Counted from the stretch's first letter, positions 1 to 9,479 are shown. The stretch is 64,000 bases of DNA from Sulfurihydrogenibium sp. YO3AOP1 (GCF_000020325.1 NC_010730.1:186001-250000); one strand, 5' to 3'. Notes: generated by a model not told the origin, from the sequence alone. Translations and numbers: made by a program.

Positions 1-87
1 AAAAACTTTAAGCTGCTTCTTAACTTCTTCCTGTCCTATAAAATCATCAAGCTTGAGCGGTCTGATTGAATGTTTTTCTGATATCAT
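1..87 (-). CDS. ruvB: RuvB Holliday junction branch-migration ATPase, N-terminal fragment (3' end outside window)
   Basis: Only the first 29 codons lie in the window. The ATG is at 87-85 and the frame runs off the left edge. The translation begins MISEKHSIRPLKLDDFIGQE, matching the conserved RuvB N-terminus (RP..LddfIGQe). RuvB is the hexameric motor that drives RuvA-bound Holliday junctions during recombinational repair. The gene is divergent from the EVE-domain gene at 118, leaving about 30 bp between the two starts. Identification rests on this short N-terminal signature only. Confidence 0.75.
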   Translation of the reverse strand, partial: MISEKHSIRPLKLDDFIGQEEVKKQLKVF

Positions 88-117
88 AATAGTATTATTT
101 TACCATGAGGTTTTTTA

Positions 118-513
118 ATGGCAAGGTATTATTTAGCCAAGACAGAGCCTGAAGAGTATTCATATGATATGTTAGAAAAGGAAGGTAAAACTGTTTGGAA
201 TGGAGTAAAAAATCCGTTAGCTCAAAAGTTTATAAAACAGATGAAAAAAGGTGATTTGGTTTTTATCTATCATACAGGAAAAGAAAAAGCTATCGTTGGA
301 ATTGGTAAAGTAGTGTCTGAGCCTTATCAAGACGAGAATGGTTTGTACGTTGTAGATATTCAGCCATACAAGAGATTGAATAAGAAATTAACTTTATCTG
401 AGATTAAAAAAATGAAAGAGTTTCAAGATTTTTATCTTGTTAAAATGCCCCGTTTATCTGTAATGGAAGTTCCGGACGATTTGGCTAATTTGATTTTAAA
501 GTTAACAGAGTAA
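118..513 (+). CDS. EVE-domain (PUA-like) protein
   Basis: This 131-residue protein begins MARYYLAKTEPEEYSYDMLE and carries the EVE-domain signatures: an N-terminal (Y/W)LxKtEP strand, W-N-G-V-x-N near residues 27-32, and GDLVFIYHTG near 45-54. EVE domains are PUA-related and are thought to bind modified nucleobases in DNA or RNA; the ligand here is unknown. The length fits a single-domain protein with nothing fused. A short AGG precedes the ATG. It is divergently transcribed from ruvB. The family assignment is firm and the function is not. Confidence 0.85.
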   Translation: MARYYLAKTEPEEYSYDMLEKEGKTVWNGVKNPLAQKFIKQMKKGDLVFIYHTGKEKAIVGIGKVVSEPYQDENGLYVVDIQPYKRLNKKLTLSEIKKMKEFQDFYLVKMPRLSVMEVPDDLANLILKLTE

Positions 514-949
514 GAAGTTAAGATTGATGAAAGATTTTTAATATTTTTGTAAAGATTTAAAACTTACTACATATCATGATGAGAAATTTAATAAAAGTAT
601 AAGACTCTTTGCCGGCTTCAGAATGACGAATAAAGTTATCCTTACTCTAATGTTTATAATTCAACCTTTCGCTGTCATCCCGAGGACTTTAGTCCGAAGG
701 ATCTCCTTTTTTAAAGAAGATGAGAAAGTGAGTAGAGGCAATTCATGAATTGCCCATACGGTGAATATGTGAGAGGTAAAAGGGAGGAGATTCTTCGCCA
801 GCTTTAGAATAACGATCAAAATGTTAATCAATTTTTAGACTTAGTTAAAATTTGAAACATCTTCCCCGTCACACATATCTTTTCACTACTCACACATCTT
901 CTTAATTCTGATAAAATTATCTATTAAAACAAAAAAACGGAGATAGGCG
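514..949. repeat. Intergenic mosaic of palindromic repeats
   Basis: This 436-bp gap holds no credible gene. It contains units that recur elsewhere in the window: a stem-loop at about 673-705 (GTCATCCCGAGGACTT... reading into ...AAGTCCGAAGGATC), the perfect 18-bp palindrome GGCAATTCATGAATTGCC at 737-754, and GAGATTCTTCGC...AGAATAACG at about 787-814. Much of the arrangement reappears in the same order at 14380-14530, so the units travel as a composite. Confidence 0.75.
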
Positions 950-1810
950 TTGGAGAAAAATAACTTTTTTGTCAAATCACATGGACTTGGTAATGATTAC
1001 ATCGTCTTGGACTCAGATAAAATAGATTTTAAGCTAACACAAGGTTTGATAAAAAAAATCTGCGATGTTCACTACGGGATAGGAAGCGATGGGATTTTAG
1101 TTAAATACGATTCAGATGTAGCGGATTTTAAGCTAAGGATTTTCAATCCGGATGGTAGCGAAGCAGAGAAAAGCGGAAACGGACTTAGAATTTTCTGTAA
1201 ATTTCTTTATGATTATGGCTATACAGACAACGAAGAGTTTACAGTTGAAACAAAAGGTGGTATTGTAAAAGCAAAAATAGAAGAAAAAAATAAATTTGGC
1301 AAGGCAAAAATTATAACCGTTGATATGGGAAAGGCTATTTTTAACGCAAAACAAATTCCAATCAATACAGACAAAGAAGAGTTTATATCAGAAAAAATCA
1401 CGGTTGGAGATAAAGAGTTTGAAGTTAACTGTGTATCTGTTGGAAATCCTCACTGTGTAATCATAAAAGAAAACCTTGATGAAGAAGAGATTAAAAAGTA
1501 TGGACCAATGATAGAAAATCATCCACTTTTTCCAAACAGGATAAACGTTCAGTTTGTTAAGCCTATAAGTAGAAATGAAGCACAGATTTTAATATGGGAA
1601 AGGGGGGCGGGATTTACTTATGCCTCGGGAAGTTCTTCGTGCGGGGTTGCATCTGTGCTTGTTAAAAAAGGTCTTGCAGATAGAGAAATTAAGATTAAAA
1701 TGATTGGTGGCGAGCTTAAAATTAGCATAGATGAAGATTGGAATATTAAAATGACCGGAGAAGTTCAAGAAATTTGCAGTGGCTACATCAGTAGAGAGTT
1801 TTTAGAATGA
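950..1810 (+). CDS. dapF: Diaminopimelate epimerase family protein with both catalytic cysteines replaced by serine
   Basis: The gene starts at TTG (950), preceded by CGGAGA at 939-944. The 286 residues follow the DapF fold: HGLGNDYIVLD near residue 11, FNPDGSEAE near 65-73 and WERGAGFTYASG near 216-227. DapF interconverts LL- and meso-diaminopimelate for lysine and peptidoglycan, using a two-cysteine acid/base pair. Here the first site reads KSGNG (Ser75 instead of Cys) and the second ASGSSSC (Ser226 instead of Cys). A Cys remains at 231 but is not in the canonical place. The gene overlaps thpR by 4 bp (ATGA). It may be a divergent epimerase or a superfamily member with another substrate; the family is clear and the activity uncertain. 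Confidence 0.8.
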   Translation: MEKNNFFVKSHGLGNDYIVLDSDKIDFKLTQGLIKKICDVHYGIGSDGILVKYDSDVADFKLRIFNPDGSEAEKSGNGLRIFCKFLYDYGYTDNEEFTVETKGGIVKAKIEEKNKFGKAKIITVDMGKAIFNAKQIPINTDKEEFISEKITVGDKEFEVNCVSVGNPHCVIIKENLDEEEIKKYGPMIENHPLFPNRINVQFVKPISRNEAQILIWERGAGFTYASGSSSCGVASVLVKKGLADREIKIKMIGGELKISIDEDWNIKMTGEVQEICSGYISREFLE

Positions 1811-2355
1811 AAAGAATTTTTATAGGCAGTTTTATTGATAGCAAAGGATTAAAAAAGCATTATACAGAGATTAAAAAAGATTTTTCGGGTGTTTTGACAG
1901 GTAGTTGGGTTAAACCTGAAAACTTTCACATAACTTATAAATTCTTAGGAAATGTAGAAGACGATAAGATAGAAGATATAAAAAATAATTTGTCTGAATG
2001 TATCAATAAAGAGATAGAAACGCAGATAGTCGTTAAAGGGCTTGGAGTTTTTCCAAATTTAGACCAGCCAAAAGTTTTATACTTTAAAGTAGAAGAAAAC
2101 CCAGTCCTTACAGAGATAAATAAGTATGTAGAAAATCAGATGGCAAATCTTGGATTTAAAAGAGAGATTAAAAGATTTGTACCTCACGTTACGATCGTAA
2201 GAATTAAAGAAGTGAAGCAACAATCATTTTTAGAAAAAATAAAAAAGTATGAAGACAAAGTCTTTTTTAAACAAAAAATAATAACAGTTGATATAATTGA
2301 AAGTATGCTAAATCCAAAAGGTGCAGTTTACAAAAAGGTATGGAAACTTATATAG
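1807..2355 (+). CDS. thpR: RNA 2',3'-cyclic phosphodiesterase (LigT/ThpR family)
   Basis: This 182-residue protein of the 2H phosphoesterase superfamily has its two HxT/S-x motifs visible as FHITYKFLG (around residue 38) and HVTIVRI (around residue 127). These histidines form the active site that hydrolyses 2',3'-cyclic phosphates on RNA; the family also shows 2'-5' RNA ligase activity in vitro. The length matches the family (about 180). Its start overlaps the dapF stop and its 3' end overlaps the smc start by 16 bp, so the three genes are almost certainly cotranscribed. Confidence 0.85.
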   Translation: MKRIFIGSFIDSKGLKKHYTEIKKDFSGVLTGSWVKPENFHITYKFLGNVEDDKIEDIKNNLSECINKEIETQIVVKGLGVFPNLDQPKVLYFKVEENPVLTEINKYVENQMANLGFKREIKRFVPHVTIVRIKEVKQQSFLEKIKKYEDKVFFKQKIITVDIIESMLNPKGAVYKKVWKLI

Positions 2356-5300
2356 ATAGAATCAACGTTTATGGCTTTAAATCTTATGGAGATAGACATT
2401 TAACCATTCCACTTGGTCCGGGATTTACTGCGATAGTAGGTCCAAATGGAGCGGGAAAAAGCAACATAGGTGATAGTATAGTTTTTTGTCTTGGTATTGC
2501 GTCAGCCAGGGCAATGAGAGCTTTAAAGCTTACAGATTTGATATTTTCTTCAAATGATAAATCAGCACCTTATGCAGAAGTTGAGATAGTTTTTAAAAAT
2601 CTTGGAGCATTTCCTATAAACTCAGAAGAAGTAAGAATATCAAGAAAAGTAGAGCTTAGCGGAAAATCTACATATAAAATAAATGGAAAAACAGTAAAAC
2701 AGCAGGAAGTAGAAGACTTATTAACTCAGGCAGGAATACCCATCCAAGGCTATAACATCGTCACGCAAGGAGATATTTATAAATTTGTAAACATGACTCC
2801 CGGAGAGAGAAGAGAGCTTCTAAGCGAGATAGCAGGAATAACCATCTATGAAGAGAAAAAGCAAAAAGCATTGGCAGACTTAAAAGAAGCGCAAGAGAAG
2901 GTAGACAATGTAAAGGCAGTTTTAAAAGAGATAGAGCATACACTAAAAAAATTACAGCAAGAAAAAGAAAACGCAATTTTAGCAATAAACATAGAAAGCC
3001 AGATAAAAGAGCTTGAAAATAGACTGCTTGGGGCAAAACTTTATCATCTACTCAGTCAAAAACAACAAGCCTTAGAGCATCTTCAAGACATAGAAAAAGA
3101 CCTGCAACAATTTTATAAATCAAAAGAAGAAAACATAGAAAAACAAAAACAGATACTAAATCAAATCAGAGATTTAGAAAATAAATTAAATGAAATTCAA
3201 AACTCATTTTTACCCATAAAAGAGCAGGAAGGTTCTATCACTGCAAGCATCAGAAGTTTAAACGAGAAAAAAGATACCCTTGAAAAAGAAATACAAAGCA
3301 TAGACTCAAAAATCAAACAGCTAATACAAGAAAAAGAACTGATAGTCAAAGATATACTGAAGCTTGAAGAAGAGATAAAAACACTTGAAAAACAGCTACC
3401 GGATATAGAAAAAGAGCTTTTAGAAGCAGAAAAAGAGCTTGAAGAAAAAAATAAAAAGCTTAAAGAGTATGAAATATTTGACTCTTCTGTTAAAAATGAC
3501 TTGGGAGAGATAGAAAGACAAGAAAAAGAGCTGCTTGACAAAATCAAAGAGTTAGAAAAGCAAAAAGTAGAATATCAACTAAAATACACAACCACAGTAG
3601 AAAAATCAGAAAACTACAAAAAAGAGATTGAAAACCTAAAACAAGAGATTGAAAACATAGAAAAAACCATAGAAAATATAAAATCAAACACAAAGGACAG
3701 TCAAAAAGAAGTTTTAAACATCACAAGTGAAATAAACAGACTAAAAATCAGAAAAGATGTTTTAGAGAAAAGATTAAAAGAAAACAGAGAAAAGCTTGAA
3801 AAAAACTTCCAAGAGCTTGCAAAAGTCCTTGCACAGCTAAGCAATATTAGAGAAGATAAAACATCTCTACTTTTTAAAAACATAGAAGGTGTTTATGGAG
3901 CTGTTTCAGAAATCATTTCAATAAAAGACCCAAAAGTCCAAACAGCCATTGAAGTAGCAGGTGGTGGAAGGCTTAAAAACGTTGTAGTTGAAAATGAAGA
4001 TGTAGCAAAAAAATGTTTAGATATTCTAAAACAAGAGAAAGCAGGAAGAGTTACATTTATTCCTTTAAACAAAATAAAGGTTCAAGACAATCCAAAATTA
4101 CCTTTGGCAAAAGGCGTTTTAGGTTATGCGATAGATTTTGTAAATTATGACAAAAAAGTTGAAAAAGCCATAAAGTATGTATTTCAGGATACTATTATCA
4201 TAGATACATTTGACACGGCTAAGGTTCTTGGAATTGGAAATTATAGAATGGTTACACTTGATGGCGAAGTCTTTGAAAAATCAGGAACAATAACGGGTGG
4301 CTCAGAAAAGCAAAGCATCACAATCGGAAGGTCATTTTTAGAAGAAGAGAGGAAAAAACTTGAAGAGATAGACCAAAAATTAAAAGAAGAAGAAAGAGCA
4401 ATAGAAAATGAACTAAAGCTAATAAATCAAAAAATCGCAGAGAATGAAAAAAATCTTGTAAAACTTCAAACAGAATCTCAAAGTGTAAACTCAAGAATAC
4501 AAGAATTAGAAAGAGAGCTGACAAACAAAAATTTAAGAATTGGACATATAGAAAATGAGATTTTCAATCTAAAAAAACAAAGTTTAGAACTTGAAAGCAA
4601 GATTGAAGAGATAAACAAAAGCATACAAAACTTAAATCTTATGCTTTCGCAGGTAAAAGATAAAAAAGAAAAAATGCTAAGCCGTATGGAAAGCATGGGA
4701 TTAAACAAACTAAGAAAAGAATGGGAGGAAACAACTCAAAAAGTTTACTCACTAAGAGACAAAAAGAAAGAGCTTGAGAACCAGATAGAAAAATTAAAAT
4801 CCAAAGTAGAAAGCCATAAAATAAGAGTGTTCCAGATAGAAAGCGAAAAATCTGCTTTAGAAAAAGAGTTTCACGACAAAAAATCAGAGATAGAAAATAT
4901 AAAATCGGAGATAGACAGCCTTACAAAGCAGTTGTCAGAACTTTGGAAAGGCTTAAAAGGACAGGAAGAAGAAAGAGAAAAGCTTATAAATACTATATCT
5001 AATCTAAAAGACCAGCTTAAAAACCTAAGATACGAAGAAGACAACATAAACAGACAGACAACTTTACTTTTACAAGACAAAGCAAAAGCAGAGCAAAAAA
5101 TAGCAGATTTAGAAGAAGAGATAATACTTCTTAAAGAAGAATACAGCGGCGAGCCAATAGAAGAAGATGTTAAAGAGATTGAGAAAAAATTAAAAGAGCT
5201 TCAAGAAAGAAGAAGAAATCTTGGATTTGTAAATGAAAAAGCTATTGAGGATTATGAAGAAGAAGAAAAAAGATACAACGAAATAAAAGAAAAGTTAGAC

Positions 5301-5858
5301 ACACTAATAAATGAGAAAAAAGCAATAGAAGAGCTTATAGAAAGCTTAGAAGAAAAGAAAGTTAAGGCGTTTATGGAAGTGTTTGAAAACATAAACAAAA
5401 ATTTAGCCAAGAACTTTAAGATCTTATCTCCATCAGGAAAAGCATACTTAGAGCTTGAAAACGAGCAAAATCCATTAAGCGGTGGTGTATTCTTAAAGGC
5501 AAGACCAAGGGGCAAAGATGTAAAAAGGCTTGAAATGATGTCCGGCGGTGAGAAAACATTAACAGCTTTGTCATTTTTATTTGCAGTCCAGCAGTACAGA
5601 CCGGCACCATTTTACTATTTTGATGAAGTAGATGCAGCACTTGATGATGCAAACGCAAGAAAAGTAGGTCAGTTAATGAAAGAGTTATCAAAAGAAGAAC
5701 AGTTTATAGTAGTTACCCATAGAGATGCAATGGCAAGCTTTGCAGACAGAATAATCGGCGTATCAGCAAAAGATGGCATATCTAACATTTATACATTGGA
5801 TATAAATCAAATAAGGGGAGAACAGTCTCAAGAAGTAAATGAAGAAGTTTTAACTTAA
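2340..5858 (+). CDS. smc: Chromosome segregation ATPase SMC
   Basis: This 1172-residue protein has the full SMC layout. An N-terminal Walker A (GPNGAGKSN) near residue 34 is followed by a long coiled coil (about 165-500). The hinge (about 505-660) begins near GVYGAVSEII. A second coiled coil runs about 665-1010. The C-terminal head carries the signature MSGGEKTL and Walker B YYFDEVDAALDD. SMC dimers with ScpA/ScpB compact and segregate chromosomes. The ATG at 2340 lies inside the end of thpR and no closer in-frame start is needed, because MERxxFxGFKSYG-like residues follow at once. Strong Lys/Glu/Ile codon bias explains the many antisense shadow frames here. Confidence 0.97.
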   Translation: METYIDRINVYGFKSYGDRHLTIPLGPGFTAIVGPNGAGKSNIGDSIVFCLGIASARAMRALKLTDLIFSSNDKSAPYAEVEIVFKNLGAFPINSEEVRISRKVELSGKSTYKINGKTVKQQEVEDLLTQAGIPIQGYNIVTQGDIYKFVNMTPGERRELLSEIAGITIYEEKKQKALADLKEAQEKVDNVKAVLKEIEHTLKKLQQEKENAILAINIESQIKELENRLLGAKLYHLLSQKQQALEHLQDIEKDLQQFYKSKEENIEKQKQILNQIRDLENKLNEIQNSFLPIKEQEGSITASIRSLNEKKDTLEKEIQSIDSKIKQLIQEKELIVKDILKLEEEIKTLEKQLPDIEKELLEAEKELEEKNKKLKEYEIFDSSVKNDLGEIERQEKELLDKIKELEKQKVEYQLKYTTTVEKSENYKKEIENLKQEIENIEKTIENIKSNTKDSQKEVLNITSEINRLKIRKDVLEKRLKENREKLEKNFQELAKVLAQLSNIREDKTSLLFKNIEGVYGAVSEIISIKDPKVQTAIEVAGGGRLKNVVVENEDVAKKCLDILKQEKAGRVTFIPLNKIKVQDNPKLPLAKGVLGYAIDFVNYDKKVEKAIKYVFQDTIIIDTFDTAKVLGIGNYRMVTLDGEVFEKSGTITGGSEKQSITIGRSFLEEERKKLEEIDQKLKEEERAIENELKLINQKIAENEKNLVKLQTESQSVNSRIQELERELTNKNLRIGHIENEIFNLKKQSLELESKIEEINKSIQNLNLMLSQVKDKKEKMLSRMESMGLNKLRKEWEETTQKVYSLRDKKKELENQIEKLKSKVESHKIRVFQIESEKSALEKEFHDKKSEIENIKSEIDSLTKQLSELWKGLKGQEEEREKLINTISNLKDQLKNLRYEEDNINRQTTLLLQDKAKAEQKIADLEEEIILLKEEYSGEPIEEDVKEIEKKLKELQERRRNLGFVNEKAIEDYEEEEKRYNEIKEKLDTLINEKKAIEELIESLEEKKVKAFMEVFENINKNLAKNFKILSPSGKAYLELENEQNPLSGGVFLKARPRGKDVKRLEMMSGGEKTLTALSFLFAVQQYRPAPFYYFDEVDAALDDANARKVGQLMKELSKEEQFIVVTHRDAMASFADRIIGVSAKDGISNIYTLDINQIRGEQSQEVNEEVLT

Positions 5859-5892
5859 TTCGCTGACGCTTATATCTCTTAATTTTCAATAT

Positions 5893-6135
5893 CTATAAAA
5901 CTTTTAGCACTGATTTAATTCTTTCATACTCTTGGGGTGTAATATCAAAAATTAAAGTATAATGCATCTTAGACACATCTAAGGGTGTAATTGTTCCGGT
6001 GAATCCGTCATCTATATCAAAAATTAATGTAATTTGTTCTTCTTTTGAGTCATAAAAAAATTCAATTACTTTTGAAAAATCAATAACAGTTTCATGACCC
6101 TCTTTTGTTTTTATTGCTACAAAAAGCTTGTTCAT
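5893..6135 (-). CDS. Small conserved-looking protein of unknown function (80 aa)
   Basis: The ATG at 6135 is preceded by a good ribosome site (AGGAGAG about 6 nt upstream), which supports real expression. The protein is acidic with alternating beta-like stretches (LFVAIKTKEGHETVIDFSKV, then ITLIFDID and YTLIFDIT) and no Cys, transmembrane segment or recognisable motif. The two similar IFDI strands suggest a small beta-sheet fold. It converges on smc, with 34 bp between the two stops, and is divergent from rluD. I do not recognise the family. Confidence 0.6.
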   Translation of the reverse strand: MNKLFVAIKTKEGHETVIDFSKVIEFFYDSKEEQITLIFDIDDGFTGTITPLDVSKMHYTLIFDITPQEYERIKSVLKVL

Positions 6136-6215
6136 TTTTACTCTCCTAAATTTATAATCTTAACATTATTCTATCAAAACTTGAAAAATAAAGCTTTTTC
6201 TAATATCTTATTTGT

Positions 6216-7172
6216 ATGGAAGAAATCATCAGTTTTAAAGTAGAAGAAGAGTTTTCAAATAAGAGATTAGACCAATTTTTAGCCTTAGTTTATCCTGAGT
6301 ATTCAAGGTCTTTTTATCAAAATCTTATAGAAAACAGATTTGTATTGTTAGATAACAATCCTGTTAGAAAATCATCAACAAAAGTAAAAACCGGGCAAGA
6401 GTTTACAATCATCATACCACCACCCGAGCCTTTAGAAATTGAGCCTGAAAATATTCCACTTGAAATCTACTACGAAGACGAAGATTTAGCAGTAGTCTAT
6501 AAACCACCCGGAATGGTCGTTCATCCATCGGTTGGTCATACATCGGGAACGCTGGTAAATGCTTTACTTTATCATTTTAAAAATGTATCACAGTATCAAG
6601 GAAAAGAAAGGGCAGGGATTGTTCATAGGTTAGATAAAGATACCGCCGGACTTTTGATTGTAGCAAAATCAGAATTTGCACATAAAGAACTTCAAAAAAT
6701 GTTTCAAGATAGAGAAATAGACAAAAAGTATAAAGCTATCGTTTCTGGAATAGTAAAAAAAGACCATGGCTTAATAGACTTACCTATTGGAAGGTCTATT
6801 TACAACAGGCAAAAAATGGGAACGGTAGCAACAAACCCTAAGGATGCACTAACAGAATACTGGGTAGAAAAACGCTTTGAAAAGCACAATCTAACACTTG
6901 TTGATATAAAACTTCACACAGGAAGAACACATCAAATAAGAGTTCATTTTTCAGCCATCGGACATCCGTTATTTAACGATTTTGTTTATGGATTTAAAAA
7001 ATCGAACTTATCATCAGACCTTGCAAAAAATTTATCAGATAAACTTAAATATCATGCACTTGTAGCATATAAACTAACATTCAGACATCCAAGAACAAAC
7101 CAAATGCTAAGCATAGAGCTTAAAAGCTTACCAAAAGAAATAGAAGAAATACTGCAGGAGTTAAGTAAGTGA
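6216..7172 (+). CDS. rluD: Large-subunit rRNA pseudouridine synthase, RluD type
   Basis: This 318-residue protein has an N-terminal S4 RNA-binding domain (about residues 14-75: KRLDQFLALVYPEYSRSFYQ) followed by the RsuA/RluA catalytic domain. The catalytic motif is GIVHRLDKDTAGLL near residue 135, whose Asp attacks uridine. The motif TGRTHQIRVHF lies near 231. S4 plus this core matches RluD, which modifies helix 69 of 23S rRNA (positions 1911/1915/1917 in E. coli); the exact targets here are inferred. Its stop overlaps the GTG start of the next gene. Confidence 0.9.
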   Translation: MEEIISFKVEEEFSNKRLDQFLALVYPEYSRSFYQNLIENRFVLLDNNPVRKSSTKVKTGQEFTIIIPPPEPLEIEPENIPLEIYYEDEDLAVVYKPPGMVVHPSVGHTSGTLVNALLYHFKNVSQYQGKERAGIVHRLDKDTAGLLIVAKSEFAHKELQKMFQDREIDKKYKAIVSGIVKKDHGLIDLPIGRSIYNRQKMGTVATNPKDALTEYWVEKRFEKHNLTLVDIKLHTGRTHQIRVHFSAIGHPLFNDFVYGFKKSNLSSDLAKNLSDKLKYHALVAYKLTFRHPRTNQMLSIELKSLPKEIEEILQELSK

Positions 7173-8839
7173 AAAAGAATTCATCTCTAATCAAAATTAT
7201 GTATCTTCTAATGCTCTTTCTTTTTTCCAATTCCTACGCACAAATAGATGAAGTAGTAAAGATTTATAAATCAGATTTTGAGCAGATAGATTTAGATAAT
7301 TCTTATGATTTAATCAAGAAAAATCAAAGCTTTGCAATCTCAAGCTATACAGCTTTAAAAATAGCTTCTTTTTTATCCTATCAACAAGATTATAAAATAA
7401 CCTTTAAATTCATTCAGCTTGTAGATGTAAACGCATTTTTAGAAGAAGATAAGCCTTTTTATCTTTATGTTTATGGAACTATTTTAAAAAACCTGCAAGA
7501 TTCAAAATATTTAGACATATTTAAACAGCTTGTACAAAACTACTGCCACAGCTACTATGGTTATAAAACATACTTAGAAATCTACCCATATCTAACGGAG
7601 AAAGAAAAATACAACGCCTTAGACACATGCTTAAAAAATAAACATTATGAAAAAGTTAAAAATCTATTGTTTACTCTAAAAGATGAAAACGCAGTAAATT
7701 ACTATCTTTTAAGTATTTCTCAAGACAAAGAGTTTTACTTTAATCAGATATCAAAAGATTCAGAATTTTATCTTAAAGCATTAAGTAAAATGAGCCATTT
7801 AAATCCTATATACGAACAAGAGTATTTAAGTGCTTTGCTTTTAAAAGATGATGTTAAAACATTTATAAACTTTATAAAAAATAAAGCTTTAAAAGCCTTT
7901 TATAAAGGAGATTATAACAGCTTTCAAAAATACTATGAAATGTTTTACAGCTTTAACGATAAAGAAGACAGTGATTTAGAATGGCTAAAATTTTTGTACT
8001 ATTACAAGTCTAAAGATTTAGACCTTGCAAAAACTAAGCTTTTAAGCTATAAAAAATTCTCAAATGATCCGTATCAAATAGAATATTGGAGTAAGCTAAT
8101 AGAAAACAAAAATATAAACGAGATAAATATTAAAGATAGCTATAAAGTCTCAGAATTTACGCCATATTTAAGTTTAATCGTGTACAAGACAGGTAAAAGC
8201 ATAACCATAAAAAAAGAAAATACTTGTCCTAACAAATATGGAGAGATATCAGAGATTTTAAATAAGCTAAAAAGTATTGACTATAAATTAGCTTGGATAG
8301 AAGGGGTTTATCAAGTTAAAAAAGGAAAATGTGAGGAAGTTTATTCAGTATTGCCGGAAGCCGGGGTTAAATGCTTTAATCAAATTCATGAGTGTAGTTA
8401 TGTAAAACCGTTTGGAAGTGTTGAGCCAAAGGAATTTGAGAATATCATTTATGCAATCATGAAGCAAGAAAGCTTTTTTAATCCTTATGCCATATCTTGG
8501 TCTAATGCTGTTGGTTTGACTCAGTTTATCCCAAAAACAGGTTATTATGCAGCAAAGCAGATAGGATTAAACGATTTTGACATGGTAGACTTATACAAGC
8601 CTGATAATGCTTTACTTTTTGCAAAATGGTATGTACAAAAACTTTTAAATATGTTTAACGGAAATTTAGTATACGTTTTTGCATCTTATAATTCTGGAGA
8701 GACAGCGGTTAAAAGATTTATAGATAAAAACAATATAAAAGATGAAGCTGAATTTATAGAGCTTTATCCATACCAAGAAACAAGAGACTATGTTAAAAAA
8801 GTGTTAAGGAATTATGTTATTTATAAATACAAGGAGTGA
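7169..8839 (+). CDS. Soluble lytic murein transglycosylase (SLT domain), exported
   Basis: The start is GTG at 7169, overlapping the rluD stop, with GCAGGAG upstream. A signal peptide covers about residues 1-24 (hydrophobic core IMYLLMLFLFSNSYA). Residues about 30-390 form an alpha-helical, tetratricopeptide-like region typical of Slt70-type enzymes. The C-terminal SLT domain begins near residue 425 with YAIMKQESFFNPYAIS (catalytic Glu in KQES), then GLTQFIP and ASYNSGETAV. These enzymes cleave the MurNAc-GlcNAc bond, forming 1,6-anhydro muropeptides. The N-terminal region is divergent, so no gene symbol is given. Confidence 0.9.
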   Translation: MKKNSSLIKIMYLLMLFLFSNSYAQIDEVVKIYKSDFEQIDLDNSYDLIKKNQSFAISSYTALKIASFLSYQQDYKITFKFIQLVDVNAFLEEDKPFYLYVYGTILKNLQDSKYLDIFKQLVQNYCHSYYGYKTYLEIYPYLTEKEKYNALDTCLKNKHYEKVKNLLFTLKDENAVNYYLLSISQDKEFYFNQISKDSEFYLKALSKMSHLNPIYEQEYLSALLLKDDVKTFINFIKNKALKAFYKGDYNSFQKYYEMFYSFNDKEDSDLEWLKFLYYYKSKDLDLAKTKLLSYKKFSNDPYQIEYWSKLIENKNINEINIKDSYKVSEFTPYLSLIVYKTGKSITIKKENTCPNKYGEISEILNKLKSIDYKLAWIEGVYQVKKGKCEEVYSVLPEAGVKCFNQIHECSYVKPFGSVEPKEFENIIYAIMKQESFFNPYAISWSNAVGLTQFIPKTGYYAAKQIGLNDFDMVDLYKPDNALLFAKWYVQKLLNMFNGNLVYVFASYNSGETAVKRFIDKNNIKDEAEFIELYPYQETRDYVKKVLRNYVIYKYKE

Positions 8840-8845
8840 GAAAGC

Positions 8846-9478
8846 ATGTTTACAGGATTAATAGAAGAAGTAGGGAAAATATCAGCTATAAATAAAAAGA
8901 ATGACGGATTAAAAATAAAAGTAGAGTGTAATAAAATTTTAGATGATATAAAGCTTGGTGATAGCGTGGCTGTTAATGGAGTCTGCTTGACAGTTGCAAA
9001 CATTGATAAAAACTCCTTAGACTTTGAAGTATCTAATGAAACTATAAAAAGAAGTAATTTTAAGTTTTTGAAAATCAATGAATATGTTAATTTAGAAAGA
9101 GCCATGACGCCATCAAGCAGGCTTGGGGGGCATATAGTACAGGGGCATGTTGATACAACGGGAGAAATAACTTCCATAACAAACCTTGGAAAGCATACAA
9201 ACATAAAAATCAAATTTCCTTCTGAGTATGATTATCTTGTGATAGAAAAAGGGTCTATTGCGATAGATGGGATAAGCTTAACCATTAATTATGTAAACGA
9301 TAATGTCATTGATTTAAACATCATACCCCACACATGGGAAAATACAAACCTAAAATACAGAAAGGTTGGCGATATTGTAAACATTGAATTTGATATTCTC
9401 GGCAAATATGTAGCAAAAATGTTAAATTTAGGAAAACAAAAAGAGGATAAACTCAAAAATCTACTGGAAAACTGGTAA
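8846..9478 (+). CDS. ribE: Riboflavin synthase, alpha chain
   Basis: This 210-residue protein begins MFTGLIEEVGKI, the hallmark N-terminus of riboflavin synthase. It consists of two tandem lumazine-binding barrels (about 1-95 and 96-195). Each contains a VNGVCLTV / IDGISLTI motif and a GGHIVQGHVD or NIIPHTWENT element. It converts two 6,7-dimethyl-8-ribityllumazine molecules into riboflavin and a pyrimidine. A ribosome site (AAGGAG) lies 10 bp upstream inside the preceding gene's end. No FMN riboswitch is visible in the 6-bp gap. Confidence 0.95.
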   Translation: MFTGLIEEVGKISAINKKNDGLKIKVECNKILDDIKLGDSVAVNGVCLTVANIDKNSLDFEVSNETIKRSNFKFLKINEYVNLERAMTPSSRLGGHIVQGHVDTTGEITSITNLGKHTNIKIKFPSEYDYLVIEKGSIAIDGISLTINYVNDNVIDLNIIPHTWENTNLKYRKVGDIVNIEFDILGKYVAKMLNLGKQKEDKLKNLLENW

Positions 9479-9479
9479 A

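Noticed and set aside
2761-5691. Antisense open frames within smc
   Set aside because: They are rich in Leu/Ser/Phe, the reverse complement of Lys/Glu/Ile coiled-coil codons, and have no ribosome sites or motifs.
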